Source: Arctopsyche grandis
Taxonomy: Eukaryota; Arthropoda; Insecta; Trichoptera; Hydropsychidae
DNA: 64,000 nucleotides
Assembly (NCBI RefSeq): GCF_051622035.1
Contig: NC_135364.1
Span: 20,859,001-20,923,000 of the forward strand
Direction of reading: 5' to 3'
The notes under the pieces are model-generated. The model had not been told where the DNA came from. It was given only the letters and a program-made list of their open reading frames with translations, and made no database searches. The translations under genes and the position numbers were made by a program. Position 1 is the stretch's first letter. Every line of letters starts with the position of its first letter. This document shows positions 1 through 12,472 of the stretch, one piece after another.

Positions 1-3000
1 AAACCCAATCTTTGTCGTTACATAATCAATGAAAAATTTATAACGCTCATTTGGTCCTTGAAGGATACCGTCAAACACAACTAAGATCACCTATCAACAT
101 ACATAGATATGTTGGCAAAATGGTCTTTGAGAAACCACTACGGCAGGCAAATTGCTAGAATTGCCGATTGTTAATAGCTTGTTGGTATTTCGTGAATGGT
201 AGTAGTTTCGTTGGCCAACTGTTGTATATATTATATATGTATATTACAGAATTGATAAGGAATAACATTTATATCAATTAAAAAAAATATATAACGGAAA
301 GAACATACATATGTGAAAAACGTAAACTCATTAGGTTGAAAGGTTGTCTATCGTAAATTTTCGAACAGCTTAACTCATAATTACGAAGTGGAATAATTTA
401 CAGAAATGTTGTGGTCTCATCAATATCGCGAGAATGTCATTTATTACGGTGTTTTCGATCGGCAATTGTTAAACTTTATTATTAATAAAATTCGCATCAA
501 TTGAATGCAACGACAGTGCACCAAAATAGCATTATATGTACGAGCACGTTATAAATATGACCTTTAAAATAACCGTATGGATGAAAATTAATTGACTCAA
601 ATCAAAAGTTCAGCAAGATGGCATTGACGTTCAAATGGTTTAAATTTTGAAATAATTTACACATGTGTAGAAAAGTTAGTATGGGATTTTAAGAACCAAT
701 AATCTACCGATTTAACCAAGGATGACTTAATATGAAATTATTATGAAAGTTTTAACTGTCAAAAATTTTGATATGATTTAGCATATGCACGATTTGCTCT
801 GAAGTGTGTGCGGTTGTGGTAAACAGAGGTGGCGAAAAGTACCTCCAACCCTCATTTTAACGGTGCGTTGAATTTTGCAAAACCGCACTTCTGAGGGTGT
901 GTCTGTGTGCGGTTTTCATCCCCTACTATTCTTGCTCGCATTTCTCGCCGACGAATTCCTTTCACGAGTCCTGTCGTGTAATTTACAAAGGTTTGCGCGT
1001 TCAGAATATGAAGCGAGTCGTCTCTCTTACTATACCAATCCAAGACTAAAATCTAGACCAAAGCTTTCAAATATCGAATAATATTTGAAACTTCATAAAA
1101 TAATTAACACGTGTATACTACATATATTAATAGTTCGAAAGCTAAGAAAATTATTATGGATACACCTATTCAGCTTTTTCGCCGCCCTGGGCAAACATTT
1201 TTTTTGCCGCCCTTTCAAACATGATTTTTTGGAAGAGAATTTTTGTGCATATTTTTAAAAAGTAAAAACCTTATTTAAAAATAAAATAAAATGTTTTTTG
1301 GTATGTGTGTACAATATTAAAAATACTAACAAATAAAAATACAATCCTACCCCGGGGAAGTCGTTTGGGGATTTAGATGACATTTGCCTCTCCCCACCCC
1401 TAGATTTGGCTGGGCCAGGGATATGCACGTCATTTTAAATACTATGAATCTTAATCAAATCGATTAAGTTTAAGTTACTAAAAGTTTAGGCTAACAGCAA
1501 CTGCAACAAATTTAAACAGGTCGATCATAAGTTTTTTTCAAAGAGCCAACTGTAGACCTCCCATTTGGAAAAAACCAAAATTACGTATGCAAATAAAAAA
1601 TGCGCCTCAGACAAAAAATGTCCAATATATTTTTATTTGAGATGTTTTGTCAAAAACAATACAACTTAAATTTCTTCAGTCATGCGGACGAAGTTTAAAA
1701 AGAGCATTATTTTTTAAAAAATTGATGAAGTATATATATAAATTTATCATCTTCAGGATAATTGTGCTGCAATATTTTAAAAGACAAGTTCAATCAGCCC
1801 AAATGGCGAAGTAAATTATTTGAAAATATTAAAAGGACAATTATGAGAAGTGGGGATTTCTTTTAGGTACCTATTTCATTTATGAAAAGACATTCAAGTA
1901 TTTTAATAAAACGCTCAAGTATTTCAACCATTTCAATATGCAGACCAAAAAAAAAAGATAGATCGAGCATTTACCATTATATAAGTAGGTACAAATTTTA
2001 GTGAAAAATAGTATATTAAACGAAGAGTTGATATTTTTTCTGTCATTACGCTTAGATGAATTTGTACGATACGCTAATTGAAAAATCAAATTATATCCAG
2101 ACTAAAATATTTTACTATATAAAAACGTATCTACGAGACGGATTTCTAATTATATGAAAGTCTCCTGTATATACCCTGAAAGTTCTCTAGCCACTTTCAT
2201 TTCAGAACGATGATAGGGAGAGTCCACATTTTCAGGAAATTTTCTCATACTTAATACTATAAAAGTAAATTTATTTTAATACTTGTAATCTAAATTTAAA
2301 AAATATATTTAAACTTACAAAACAAGGTACAATATAAAACAAAATTCGGTGAAAGAGCAAAATTTATAAAATTAGTCAAAATTGAGTTATTAAAAGAACA
2401 TATTGAGAACCTCTCAGATGAGCAACATTAATTAAACGCTTCACCGGAAAGGAATTGAAAAACGAAAAAGTAAAAAGCACCAGAGGAAATCGATGAGCAC
2501 GTAGCACAGAATATGTAATTAAGTGAACATGTTAAATGATTCAGATATTGAACCAATTTCGATCGAAGCTCACGGACCGGTATGCTATTTTTATCGTTAT
2601 TAAGGTTGCAAATAAGTTTCAGGTGGAAGGTGATAGAAAAAAAAATGTCACACATCAGATGACGTTAATACCCATGAAATATTTTGGCGCCGGATTGCCA
2701 CCGAATTAATTTATTTAAAAAAATTAAATCTGTTTACCGTCCTTAGATTTGGAATAATCCAATTAAGAATAATGCCGTGAAGGTTGTGAATGGAAAAAAA
2801 TTGATTTCGTGTTTTGAAAAACTGGTATGAAAGCTGCCTTGTCATAAGTTGTTGTGTTCGTTCACGAGACCAACCCTCCAGTAGTAGCGATGACATGTGA
2901 TTATTATTGCTTTTGTGTTATTATTATCCAAGACACGGAACTATTATATATATTTCAAATGCACCTTTCGGTCTTCGTGATCACAATACGTTTATTACGT

Positions 3001-6000
3001 CAAAAATTTCATCAAAAATTTTACTACAAAATAGTGCGTAATAAATAAGGGCGAGTCGGACAGCTATAAGGTTGACCATTTCTGTAGTTCGAATTCCAAA
3101 TAAACCATAGAAGTAGATGAATGATTCACATCAAAGTCTAGAAATTACCGATCGACCTCATCAGAAGTCACACGAACGGTTGCCTCGTAGTAAATTGTAG
3201 CCGGTTAATGTAACAATCGATAGAGCAATTATTCATTTAACTGTAAGTAATTGCCTCGTGTCTTAACATCAAAAGATCTATCTTCCTCTCGGGATGGTAA
3301 TACATTATCTTCGAATCAATCATACGCATGTAAATTGCGATTGATGTACGTATATGTATGTATGTATGTTCAAAATGCAATTTAATTTGAGATATCGCTT
3401 CGCATTAGGCAAAATCTGGGTGCAAATTTCACAAGTAGCAAACTTTGCTAATAGAGCGATACACAGCGGGTGTGTATATTCATGAGGCAAACAAATAGCG
3501 GAAGGGTTGTGACTCCTATGCTGAAAGTGAAGAGGGTAGATAAGCGGGGGTGGTGAAGCAATTATTCTGGAAGAGACGAGAGGAGATATTGAATGAGAGC
3601 AGTCAGGGAGATAAGACGACGAACGATGGATGGCTAAAAGATAAACACAATAAATAATAGTGGGTGGGGGGAAGCAACTAAAGCCGTTATTTACTGATGC
3701 TGACGAAAAAAACGCCATTTGGACAAATCCGAAATTGATAGCGGAAGTGAATAAAATACTACGTGAAAAGGGGAGAGAAGTTTACAAAGGTATAAAAAAA
3801 GTGTGCGTGACGAATTTATTGTGTTGGCATTTCAGCAAATGTCTATTGCTTTTAAGTAGGACAAACAGACCGAATACGAATTGAAATTTTCACGTATATG
3901 ATGACATTTACAATTTTGTGCTCCATAAACCTATTTAATAAAAAAATTCAAACGTCGTGAAAGAAATTTTAGGCATACAAATGTATTTGCGAATGGTAAA
4001 TAATAGCCAAATATTTCTAAACGAACGCTAAAATGAGTTCTAACCTACTTTGGAATGTTTAAGTACCAAAATTAGTTACGTTGGTTCATCATTTAAAAGC
4101 GGTCGGTTTCAAGTGTTGCCTCTTCACTTCTCTCGAACGTTCTTATCATTTGGCATATTGAAGTGTGGCGATAAATAAGTCTCCAGGGAAGAAAATATTA
4201 ATCTCCAATGGAGTTTTCTTATCCATTAGCAATAAATTCAAAAAAATGCGACGAGTTATTTGAATAATGACCAAAATATTAGAAGCTTTTACAACTATCT
4301 GAAATATTTTTACACATATGTGTTTGTAAATAGGATTGAATTTGCATGGCGACTTAAAAAACTATTAAAAATTTAAATATAATATGTACTTGCATACTTA
4401 GCTCGACTCTCTACTTGCATTATCTTTTAAAGATAATTTACATATGATAAAAAGTAAAATGTAAAAATTTATAATAAATGCAAGTATGTATGTATACAGG
4501 GCCGCGCCTACCATTTGTACAACGCACACAAACGGCCAAAATATAAAGGCGGCTGAAAGAATTGAGAGTCGAAAAAAATATATTCCTTAAAAAATACGAA
4601 ACAAGACATTGTATACATATGTACATCGAAACAAGACATGCATTTAGGTTGTCTTATTGTATACTTGTGGATTGCTTTTGCAAGTTACAACTTGTAACAT
4701 TAACTATAATTCAGGGAAATAAAGGGATAGCAGGTATAGCTCTGGCCCGCATAGAGCTAGGTCTTTTATGTTCTACATATTACCTTTGCGACTGCCAGAT
4801 GTATTTTTTCGAATATTGGTTGGTCATCGAAAGAATAATGTTCTAGATGTGGGATTGGGGGTAAAAACACTATATTTTCATGAATGAACTTGAAAACGTT
4901 CAATCTCTTTTGTTGTCTGGTCCTGCTCAGAACTAAGCGTTTTGGTTTTCTGTTTTTTTGGCAAATTTTTTTGTGATTAAAATTTTTACACAATATTTAT
5001 CACAAGATAAGATTTTTGCACTATTCATTTCTTTTCAATTTTTTTTATTTATTATTATGTTCTATTAAATTCTGATAAAATTAAAGAGCGGCCGATTTAA
5101 GTTTGCTCATAGGCGGACGAACTCCTAAGCACGTATAATTAATATGTATAATTAATGTATTAATGTACAATCTTGTACGTATAATTAATCAGATATTTTA
5201 TAAGGAACCGTTGTAGAGTGAAATCTGATAATAAAAAGCTTGTAAAAATAGTACATTTGTGAAGATTAAGTCAGTTCCTTATCGTAATACATCTAATGAG
5301 AATTTTTCATCACAATTGATTATACTACAGATATTTTAACATAAGTATGTACAACGTATGTATAATAGATTGCATTTTCGGAATTTCAGGTATTTGAAAA
5401 ATAAAAAATAAAAAACGTGTAAGTAAATTGAATTTTATGAAATTGCAGAATTAAATTAGGTTCATTTTAAAACTTAACCGACCGTATAATGAACGAAGAG
5501 CACTTAAGAATTTCAAAGAAATACGTTTAACATAAAAAAATCAAAGTAGTTCATTTAAAATGTAAATAAAAATCAGATAAAATATAAATATTTTGATGTT
5601 TTATATTCATTTTTCGTTTTTTTTTATTATTTCCAGAAAATAAATTTACATACAAAAGACTAATTCAGTCTAGCCGAGGTTCATGAATGGTATGTTGAAG
5701 GGCGACAATAAATCACACACATGTGGAAGAGAAGAGGGGCACAGTTTATTATATGGGAAGCGTTTATACGGGGACTGCATTTAGGTGCATGTAGGTGGTT
5801 TAGTCGCTTATTGAGACGAAATAAAAAGACTTCTAATTCACTTAGTTCACGTCGTTAACATGTTGCCTAACTCAATGGGGGTTATATTAACTGACCCGAA
5901 GTAAAAAAAGAACCGTGTCGTCCAGGCATTTTATATTTGTGACCATAACATTTTGTGAATCGGGTCAGTCGGATGAATACAGGGGTTCATCGCATTTACA

Positions 6001-6514
6001 TACATATATGGGGATACATCAAATTGACTTGAAATATAAAAAATGTAATAAATTAACGCGATCAAGTCGGAATGGAAGTAAGTGCTTTATGGATTAAAGT
6101 GATATGAATGGATGTTAAAGTATTGCGGACGACTCCAATTGGAATTAATCTCATAATAGAATTTCTTTCTAGAACAATTTCGTGCGGTGATATCATCGAA
6201 TGTTCAATTTGAATATTTAAATCAATATTTTTTTTTTAAATAAGTAGAGCTTCTTTACGGATGGGATAGTTATTACTTTGATGAGACTGAAATTAGCAAC
6301 GCTAAGACATTTAAAAAAAGATCTACATCTGTAGTGTAAGATTTATAAAATGATCATTACATATCACTTTCACGTGAAAAAAAAATACGATTCGGAAATT
6401 GATCGGTGAATTGGAGTCAATCGTCGGTGTCAAATTGAATTAGTTGTCTGGCGTGAGTAAGAAGAGCGTATTTGCGAAATTATGCACTTCGTGGAAACGT
6501 TCGTGAAGAGTAGA
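1..6514. other. Gene-poor AT-rich DNA with transposon scraps
   Basis: No gene can be supported here; the open frames are short and AT-driven. There is a TATG microsatellite around 3351-3370. CG-rich scraps around 1170-1220 and 1350-1430 (GCCGCCCTGGGC and a CCCCGGGG motif), and at about 4498-4525 (CAGGGCCGCGCC), look like DNA-transposon termini but cannot be paired into an element. A frame at 3660-3785 ends at a possible splice donor but begins with GTG and matches no family I know. Confidence 0.5.
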
Positions 6515-7750
6515 CCGGAGCGAAAAACGTGAATTTTGGATTTTCATTAATGGACCTAGTGGAAAACTTGCGTCGTATCAAGGGAACGTTAAATAAAAAA
6601 AATTCGGATGTGACCAACCCATGACTTCATTTATGTATTTGAGGAATATAAGAAGGTCGCTAAACAAAATTCGATAATTAAGCATACATACCGGTTATGA
6701 GAGCATTTTCGATGCAAATTGAGCGCAAATGTAGGAAAAATTACACAAGACAAAAGTTCTACTTTCGGTTGTCGGATTTTGTTCGAATTTTTTTTATTAC
6801 TTAAAATCACTATAATTATTATACACATTAAATATAAAGAAAATAAAAATAATTTAAAAGGTCAAAATAAAATAATGAAATATTTTTAAAAAAAAATACT
6901 ACTTCCGATTTACGAATTCTGACCAAAACCTTATCAGCTCTAAGTTAGTGCAAAAAAAAATACAAATATAAATTTTCAGCTTTATACGTTCAGAGGTGTG
7001 GAAAGAATCGTGGTCACAACATATGTGACTTTTCTAAGAGGCAAAAATCCCACTTCCGGTTTATTAAATTTAGTGATTCATCTTTAAGGCGTCGAAAAAA
7101 ATAGTGGAATAAAAATCGAACAAGAGTAAACTGCCACTTCTGGTTGACGGACGATAACCAAATTTCACACATAACTTGGTATTAAGCTTAAACTTCTAGA
7201 TATGAAATTTCAGTTCAATAAACCAAAAGATTTCTAAGAAAAACAAAAAACCTCGATTCTAGAGTAAAAGTATTATGTACCGGTTCAGGTAAAAATATTA
7301 AAAAAATATTAGGGTATAAAATTTATAATATCTGTTACATGTTTCAAATGTCTGATTCGGTTAGCGGTTTAGGATATAATTGAATTCAAAAACTCATAAA
7401 AAAGAGGACACCTATAAGGGGAGGTAAATAAACTCCAATTGTTTTGTGACTTTCTTATATTCCTTAAATACATACATACATAAATAAAGTCATGGGTTGG
7501 TCACATCAGAATTTTTTTTAAAACTTAAAAAATCGAAACTATTCACAATAAAGAGATACATACATACATACGGTATACGAAAAAAAAACTTCTTTTCGAA
7601 ATTTTCGTCGAAACAAATCATTAGTTAATAAAAAATTTTAAATTGTTTAAAATCAGTTAATTAAAATTTTATTTAACGTTCCCTTGATACGACACAAATT
7701 TTCCATTAGGTCAATCAATGGAAATCAAAAGTTCGCGTTTTTCACACCGG
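6515..7750. mobile_element. Foldback DNA element with unequal inverted arms
   Basis: Left arm 6515-6666 is repeated in inverse orientation within 7443-7750. Both arms begin CCGG at the outer edge. They share GTATCAAGGGAACGTTAAAT and then GATGTGACCAACCCATGACTT-like sequence. The right arm has about 145 bp of extra AT-rich DNA between those two blocks. The interior contains four scattered copies of a CACTTCCGGTT-like motif (near 6761, 6901, 7050 and 7135). No transposase frame is visible, so this is non-autonomous. A third, single-arm copy lies at 30223-30345. Confidence 0.6.
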
Positions 7751-9229
7751 CCAAATGAGGAGGTTTTCTTTCAATCAATTATATTATATCAGTCATACGG
7801 TGGTTCCAATTGAGTGTAATAATTTGTGAAAGTTCAGTCAAAGCAGACGTCAACAAAAGAGAATTGAAAAAAAGATTTTCGTTCGGCTTTAATGAAGTGC
7901 GATGACAGGAAGTCGTACCAGTATCCATCGTCGGATTATCTGATTAAGTGTCACTCATCATATCGCTGTGACGTTTCCTTCTCTACTACGATATGTACCA
8001 AACAAACGCAGGTAGTTTCCAACAAAACAACTCGAAAATCCAATAAACATCACAACTGATAAAGATTTTACTGCTAAACGAAAAATTTCAGATGGTACGA
8101 AGTTTCTCATACGTAACAAAGTACAAGGTTTTATTTTTCTCTCGAAATATTGACATGAATGGCTTAGCATTCGTGTCGAAGTATATTAATTGACTTTTCT
8201 TTCAATTCATACAGCGTAAACATCGAGCTTGTTACACAATGTTGATCATTTCGTTTACGGTGACGCAATATGTATCTAACAAATTGATGGTGTCACAATT
8301 TAAATTTACAAGCTCGCCCAGACGTCCTACCAGTTTGCTTTTACAGTTCGAATTCATAATGGTATCAAATGAGCTGTCTCTCACAACTATGTATATACCT
8401 ATATATATATATATATATATACATATTCATTGAGTAAAATCACAAATGTATGTATGTATGTACTGCATAACCCATACAATTGTTCAATATCGAAACATGA
8501 ATCCAATTTTAACTGTCTATCTCACTCGTACGAATCGAATTTGTTTTGGGTTGGCCATTTTTAAATCTCGAGTTTTTCTTTGTGTCACTCGATACGAAAT
8601 ATACGAAATGTTTTACGAGGGTTATCAGACCCGAGACCGATCGTTGAGCCAATCCCGAGCCCGTGTAGACTTTTAAACTGATCAAAGGCTAAGGAAATAT
8701 GTATACTATATACTTACATATGTATGTATGTAGATTGAATAAGCGGACAGTATTGATAATGTGAAGAAGCTACGAAAGACTTTCAAGTTGTAAGTCTTCT
8801 CAGTATATAGTTTTAAACTAAAAAGGGATGCTTTTTATAATGCAGCAGATGGATAGAAGTTTTCTAATTGTGCTAAGATGTATTTATTACATGCCCTTAA
8901 TATTGTTTTATTCATAAGTTAAAGCGGAAGAAACACTAGGAGCTTATACAGAGGTAGCTTTTCCGGTAAATATTTTAAAAATTAGTCTTAAAATATTTAA
9001 ATATTTACAGTAAAATTAGGAATCATCAACACAATAATTTGAATTATTCAAATTGAAGGTAATTGGAGACCTGGATGAAACAGGACATCGTTTTCAAAAA
9101 CAGTGCAGTGATTTGAATTAATGACGATGCAGATTTTGCGTATGGCAATAATGTAGTTACAATTTAACTTTGAATTAAATTAAAATTTGTTTGAAAGAAT
9201 TATTTGTCTGTGATAAGGCTTTTCAGGTG
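7751..9229. other. No gene seen; microsatellites
   Basis: AT-rich DNA with a (TA)n run near 8400-8420 and TATG runs near 8449-8460 and 8720. Nothing coding can be supported. Confidence 0.5.
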
Positions 9230-9766
9230 GAGACACACAGAGTGGTACGCCGCAAAAGTATTTTTTAATTTTTCTAGTTTTGGCATGCCTAGTTTGTGCC
9301 ATTGCGATGGTCCCAAAACTCATTCTCTGGAGTGTTTTCGATGATATTTTATCCTTTTATTGACATAGGTTTCACGTTGATCGATAATGGTGATTTCTAT
9401 GTTTGAAGAAATTTGTTGAAATTATAAGGCCGTACGAATAAAAAATGACGTGAAGACACGTCCATCACAACTGAAAAACACGAGGACGTCAGTGTGCTCT
9501 TACCATCATTAAAAATACAATCGGTCGGTTGATCGGGATGAAATACCATTTAACGGACTCAAAATGCTTAGTAAATTATTTTTTTGATTCCAAAATGTTG
9601 TTAATGTCAATGCCTTACTGTGCTAAAAAATAAATCCGCTAGCCACTGTGTTGAACATAACATAACATACATATTTACTAGCTATTTAATTTGGTTATCT
9701 TTAAAATAATGATTTTAAATGAAGCGTTTAAGTGAGGCATGGCACAAATAAGGTTGAGAAACACTG
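9230..9766 (-). mobile_element. hAT-type element remnant with SPIN-like terminus
   Basis: Read on the minus strand, 9766-9751 gives CAGTGTTTCTCAACCT, close to the terminal repeat of SPIN-like hAT transposons. The 8 bases beyond it (CTGTATGT) would be the target duplication, but a matching left copy was not found. The left limit is a guess, based on the shared motif TTTGTGCCAT near 9290. No transposase frame is present. Downstream, a 37-bp sequence near 9620-9655 recurs at 9868-9903. Confidence 0.4.
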
Positions 9767-10569
9767 CTGTATGTACATATACATATATAATATATAAATA
9801 TATCATTCACATTTTTATATCAAAATTTTATTCCGAAACACAAATATCTTTATCAATTGCTACAATGTGCTAAATTAAATTCGCTAACAACTGTGTTGGA
9901 CGCCAAGCGTCCATTTAAAATGTGTTTTAAGTTAAATAATGCAAAAGCAGTAAGTAAGGTTAATTATTGTAATTAGCTACAAAAATCATTTTATCGTGTA
10001 TAAAACGTCGAATAATATAAAATACGTTCAAAAAAAAGGTAAAAAATAACGGCTGAATCATAGTGAAAATAATTATTTCTGTTGGTATAGATCAATGTTT
10101 TTATTTCGTAACTATATAATTGGAATTGTAGAGGTTTTGATGAGGAATATCTACATAAAATATGGAGACCCTTCACTGAGTATATTTGGAGAAATAAAAT
10201 AAAATTATAACTCCTGGTCACTTACTATCCATCAAAGTGCGGCAAGTGTTTTGAATTCCATAAAATATTCTTTGGAAGTCTCTCAATAAGTTCCTTGTAG
10301 GATTTTTGTAGTGTCTTGCTACGGCATATTTCGTAGACAGAGATCGGCAGACTTATCTGTTATTTAATTAACTTATAATTCTGTTATTTGTTTGAAGATC
10401 GCTATTCTGTGATAGAAGAAGTGAATCAAGCGTTTAATAGTTTTGTATGTTGTGAATTTACTCAAAATTGACCATTTGACCACTAGGGAGTGATGTTGGT
10501 TTGAGATTTAGTAGTTACACAATTGCGTCGGGGACATTGTATACGGATTCAACCCAAATCAAATATTTA
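9767..10569. other. No gene seen
   Basis: AT-rich sequence with TATA/ACATAT microsatellite tracts. It contains the second copy of a short direct repeat (9868-9903). Nothing coding can be supported. Confidence 0.5.
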
Positions 10570-11110
10570 TCCACAGAGCTTACAAAGCGAAGTTTTATCA
10601 GAAGAGCAAAAGGCGAAGGTCTGCAGATCCTCGAGGGGACCTTCCGAGCGAGGCGGAAAGGGCACGTCCTTCGACTGTGGAACGAGGCATTGACGCAGAA
10701 GGCCACCTGCATGACGGTGTCCTGAATTGTTTATATGTAGGTTGTGGAAACCTTGAACTTCAGCTGGTGGATATCGATTGTTGTGTGTGCGCAGGGAAGC
10801 CCCGGGTGCGCAGCGACCATCCCTGGGACGGGACGTAGGCCTGAAAACGATCCCGCATCCCGGCGCCAAATTGACCCAATTTCCGAGATCGATCCACTTT
10901 TCAGAGACGGAAAACGACTGAATGGTTCAGCTGTTTCAGCGACTACTTACATATATACATATATATACAAGTCGGGGTATGTATGCGGTCTGATACGAGT
11001 CGGCTAGGTCGGTTCATTCGAGCTCCTCCGTCCCGTATTGATCTGTCCCGGTGGAACACTGAAGAGACCTCGAGTCTCTTTGTTGCGTGGGTGTTACGGG
11101 TCAATGAAAG
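10570..11110. other. GC- and CpG-rich island, function unknown
   Basis: This block is strikingly richer in G+C and CpG than its surroundings. Overlapping frames are open on both strands (10567-10869 minus, 10744-11007 plus), but neither shows a recognisable domain. It could be a 5' exon or promoter of a long-intron gene, or a transposon remnant. A GAAAG/GTAAAACC splice-donor-like sequence sits at about 11108-11112. Confidence 0.3.
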
Positions 11111-11368
11111 GTAAAACCTACCTAAATATAAATCGAAAACACACCGTAAAGGTATACCGACATCAGCAAGATCGTCTTGAATCCAAATAGCGAAAGGCTA
11201 AAATTAGCTCGCCTAATCCAAACCCACACTCGTACATAATCAATTGGAATTTTTTTTACGTACTTTTCATCCGGCCCTCAAGCTTTATATTTATTTCAAA
11301 CTTTACTCTATTTCGGATATATACATATATGTATATATTTTTTAATATTTATCAATTACAAAAAAAAT

Positions 11369-12472
11369 TTAAAATAAAAATAAAGTTTTCACAATATACA
11401 GATAGTGTAAAAATAAAAATAAAACATTTATGCATATAGTTACATCTTTATTAATTTTTATGTAAGCAGAAAAAAAATCACAATTTGAATATAGGAAAAA
11501 AATATTAATGCGATTTATGAAATTGTTCCTTTCTGCTATTATATTAATATAATTTAATTGGTGGTTCAATTTTACTAGTAGCTATTATCAGGAGTGATTT
11601 AAGATGCTCGTCAGTTAAAGTAGATCTATATCCAGATTTGTTATATTTCATTCAAGAAAAAGTTTTTTCGCATATATACCAACTTCCAAATACAGAAAAT
11701 AACCCTTGATTTTATAGATATGTAAATTTTCAAATTCTGTTAGTGGAAGACTTTCATAAAAATCCAATAATGGCAATTTTTCATATTTGTCTTTAAAAAC
11801 ATCATTATAATGCAAATTAATTATTTCCATTTGCATTTCGATTTTGAAAAAAAATAATATCGCTTGTTATATCATCAAAATCAGAAAATACATATTTAAA
11901 GCTGCTTTTAAGCTCGCTCAACTGCTAATTTAATGGGAAATGACGACTGTGTTTACCGGCAAAAATTTTTACATAAGTTAAAATGAGCGAAACAGTTGTT
12001 TTTTAACTTGAACTCAAATAAAACCATTTTCATTCTAAATGATTTTATATGAGTGGAAGAAGCTGGTTTTGTCCTTGCAGTCTTAAATTAAGATCATTTA
12101 TATGTTTAGTTACATCTGCAAAAAATGCTAACTTCCAAACCCACTCACTATTTTCCAACTCAGCAAGGGTCGTTTATTTTCATTTAAAAATAACAAAGTT
12201 TCAAAACGATCGGAAGAATGTAGAAATTTCAGCTGAATCGTTTGCGAAGTGAAATATAAAAGAGCCTTGTAAAAATAGTTCAATTTCCACTCGAAAGAGA
12301 AAGAATCGCAACAAAACTTCTCCGCAGTTAGCCAGCGAACTAAATTATGATATGGTAAATAAAATGAAAATTTTTAAAAATAAATAAAATTAAATCGGCT
12401 CTTGGGCCTGGGTCCGCCGACATTTAAAAAATATTCAATGTGGCCCGAGTATCAAAAGTTTGGGCACCCCTG
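11369..12472 (-). pseudogene. Decayed hAT transposase (ZBED5/GTF2IRD2-like)
   Basis: Minus-strand fragments match the hAT transposase family domesticated in vertebrates as ZBED5 and GTF2IRD2. In coding order they are: about 12165-12070, a block reading LAFFADVTKHINDLNLRLQG; 11836-11648, with DKYEKLPLLDFYESLP; and about 11610-11560, with LTDEHLKSLLIIATSKIEP, the usual C-terminal motif. Frameshifts and stops separate the fragments, so it is dead. The element's outer terminus is at 12472, where the minus strand starts CAGGGGTGCCCAAACTTTTG, a typical hAT end, followed outward by a candidate 8-bp TSD (CTCTAACT). The other terminus was not found. Confidence 0.75.

Noticed and set aside
3660-3785. 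Exon-like frame ending at an AAAG/GTATAA donor
   Set aside because: It starts with GTG, has only a weak acceptor, and no family or neighbouring exon was recognised.
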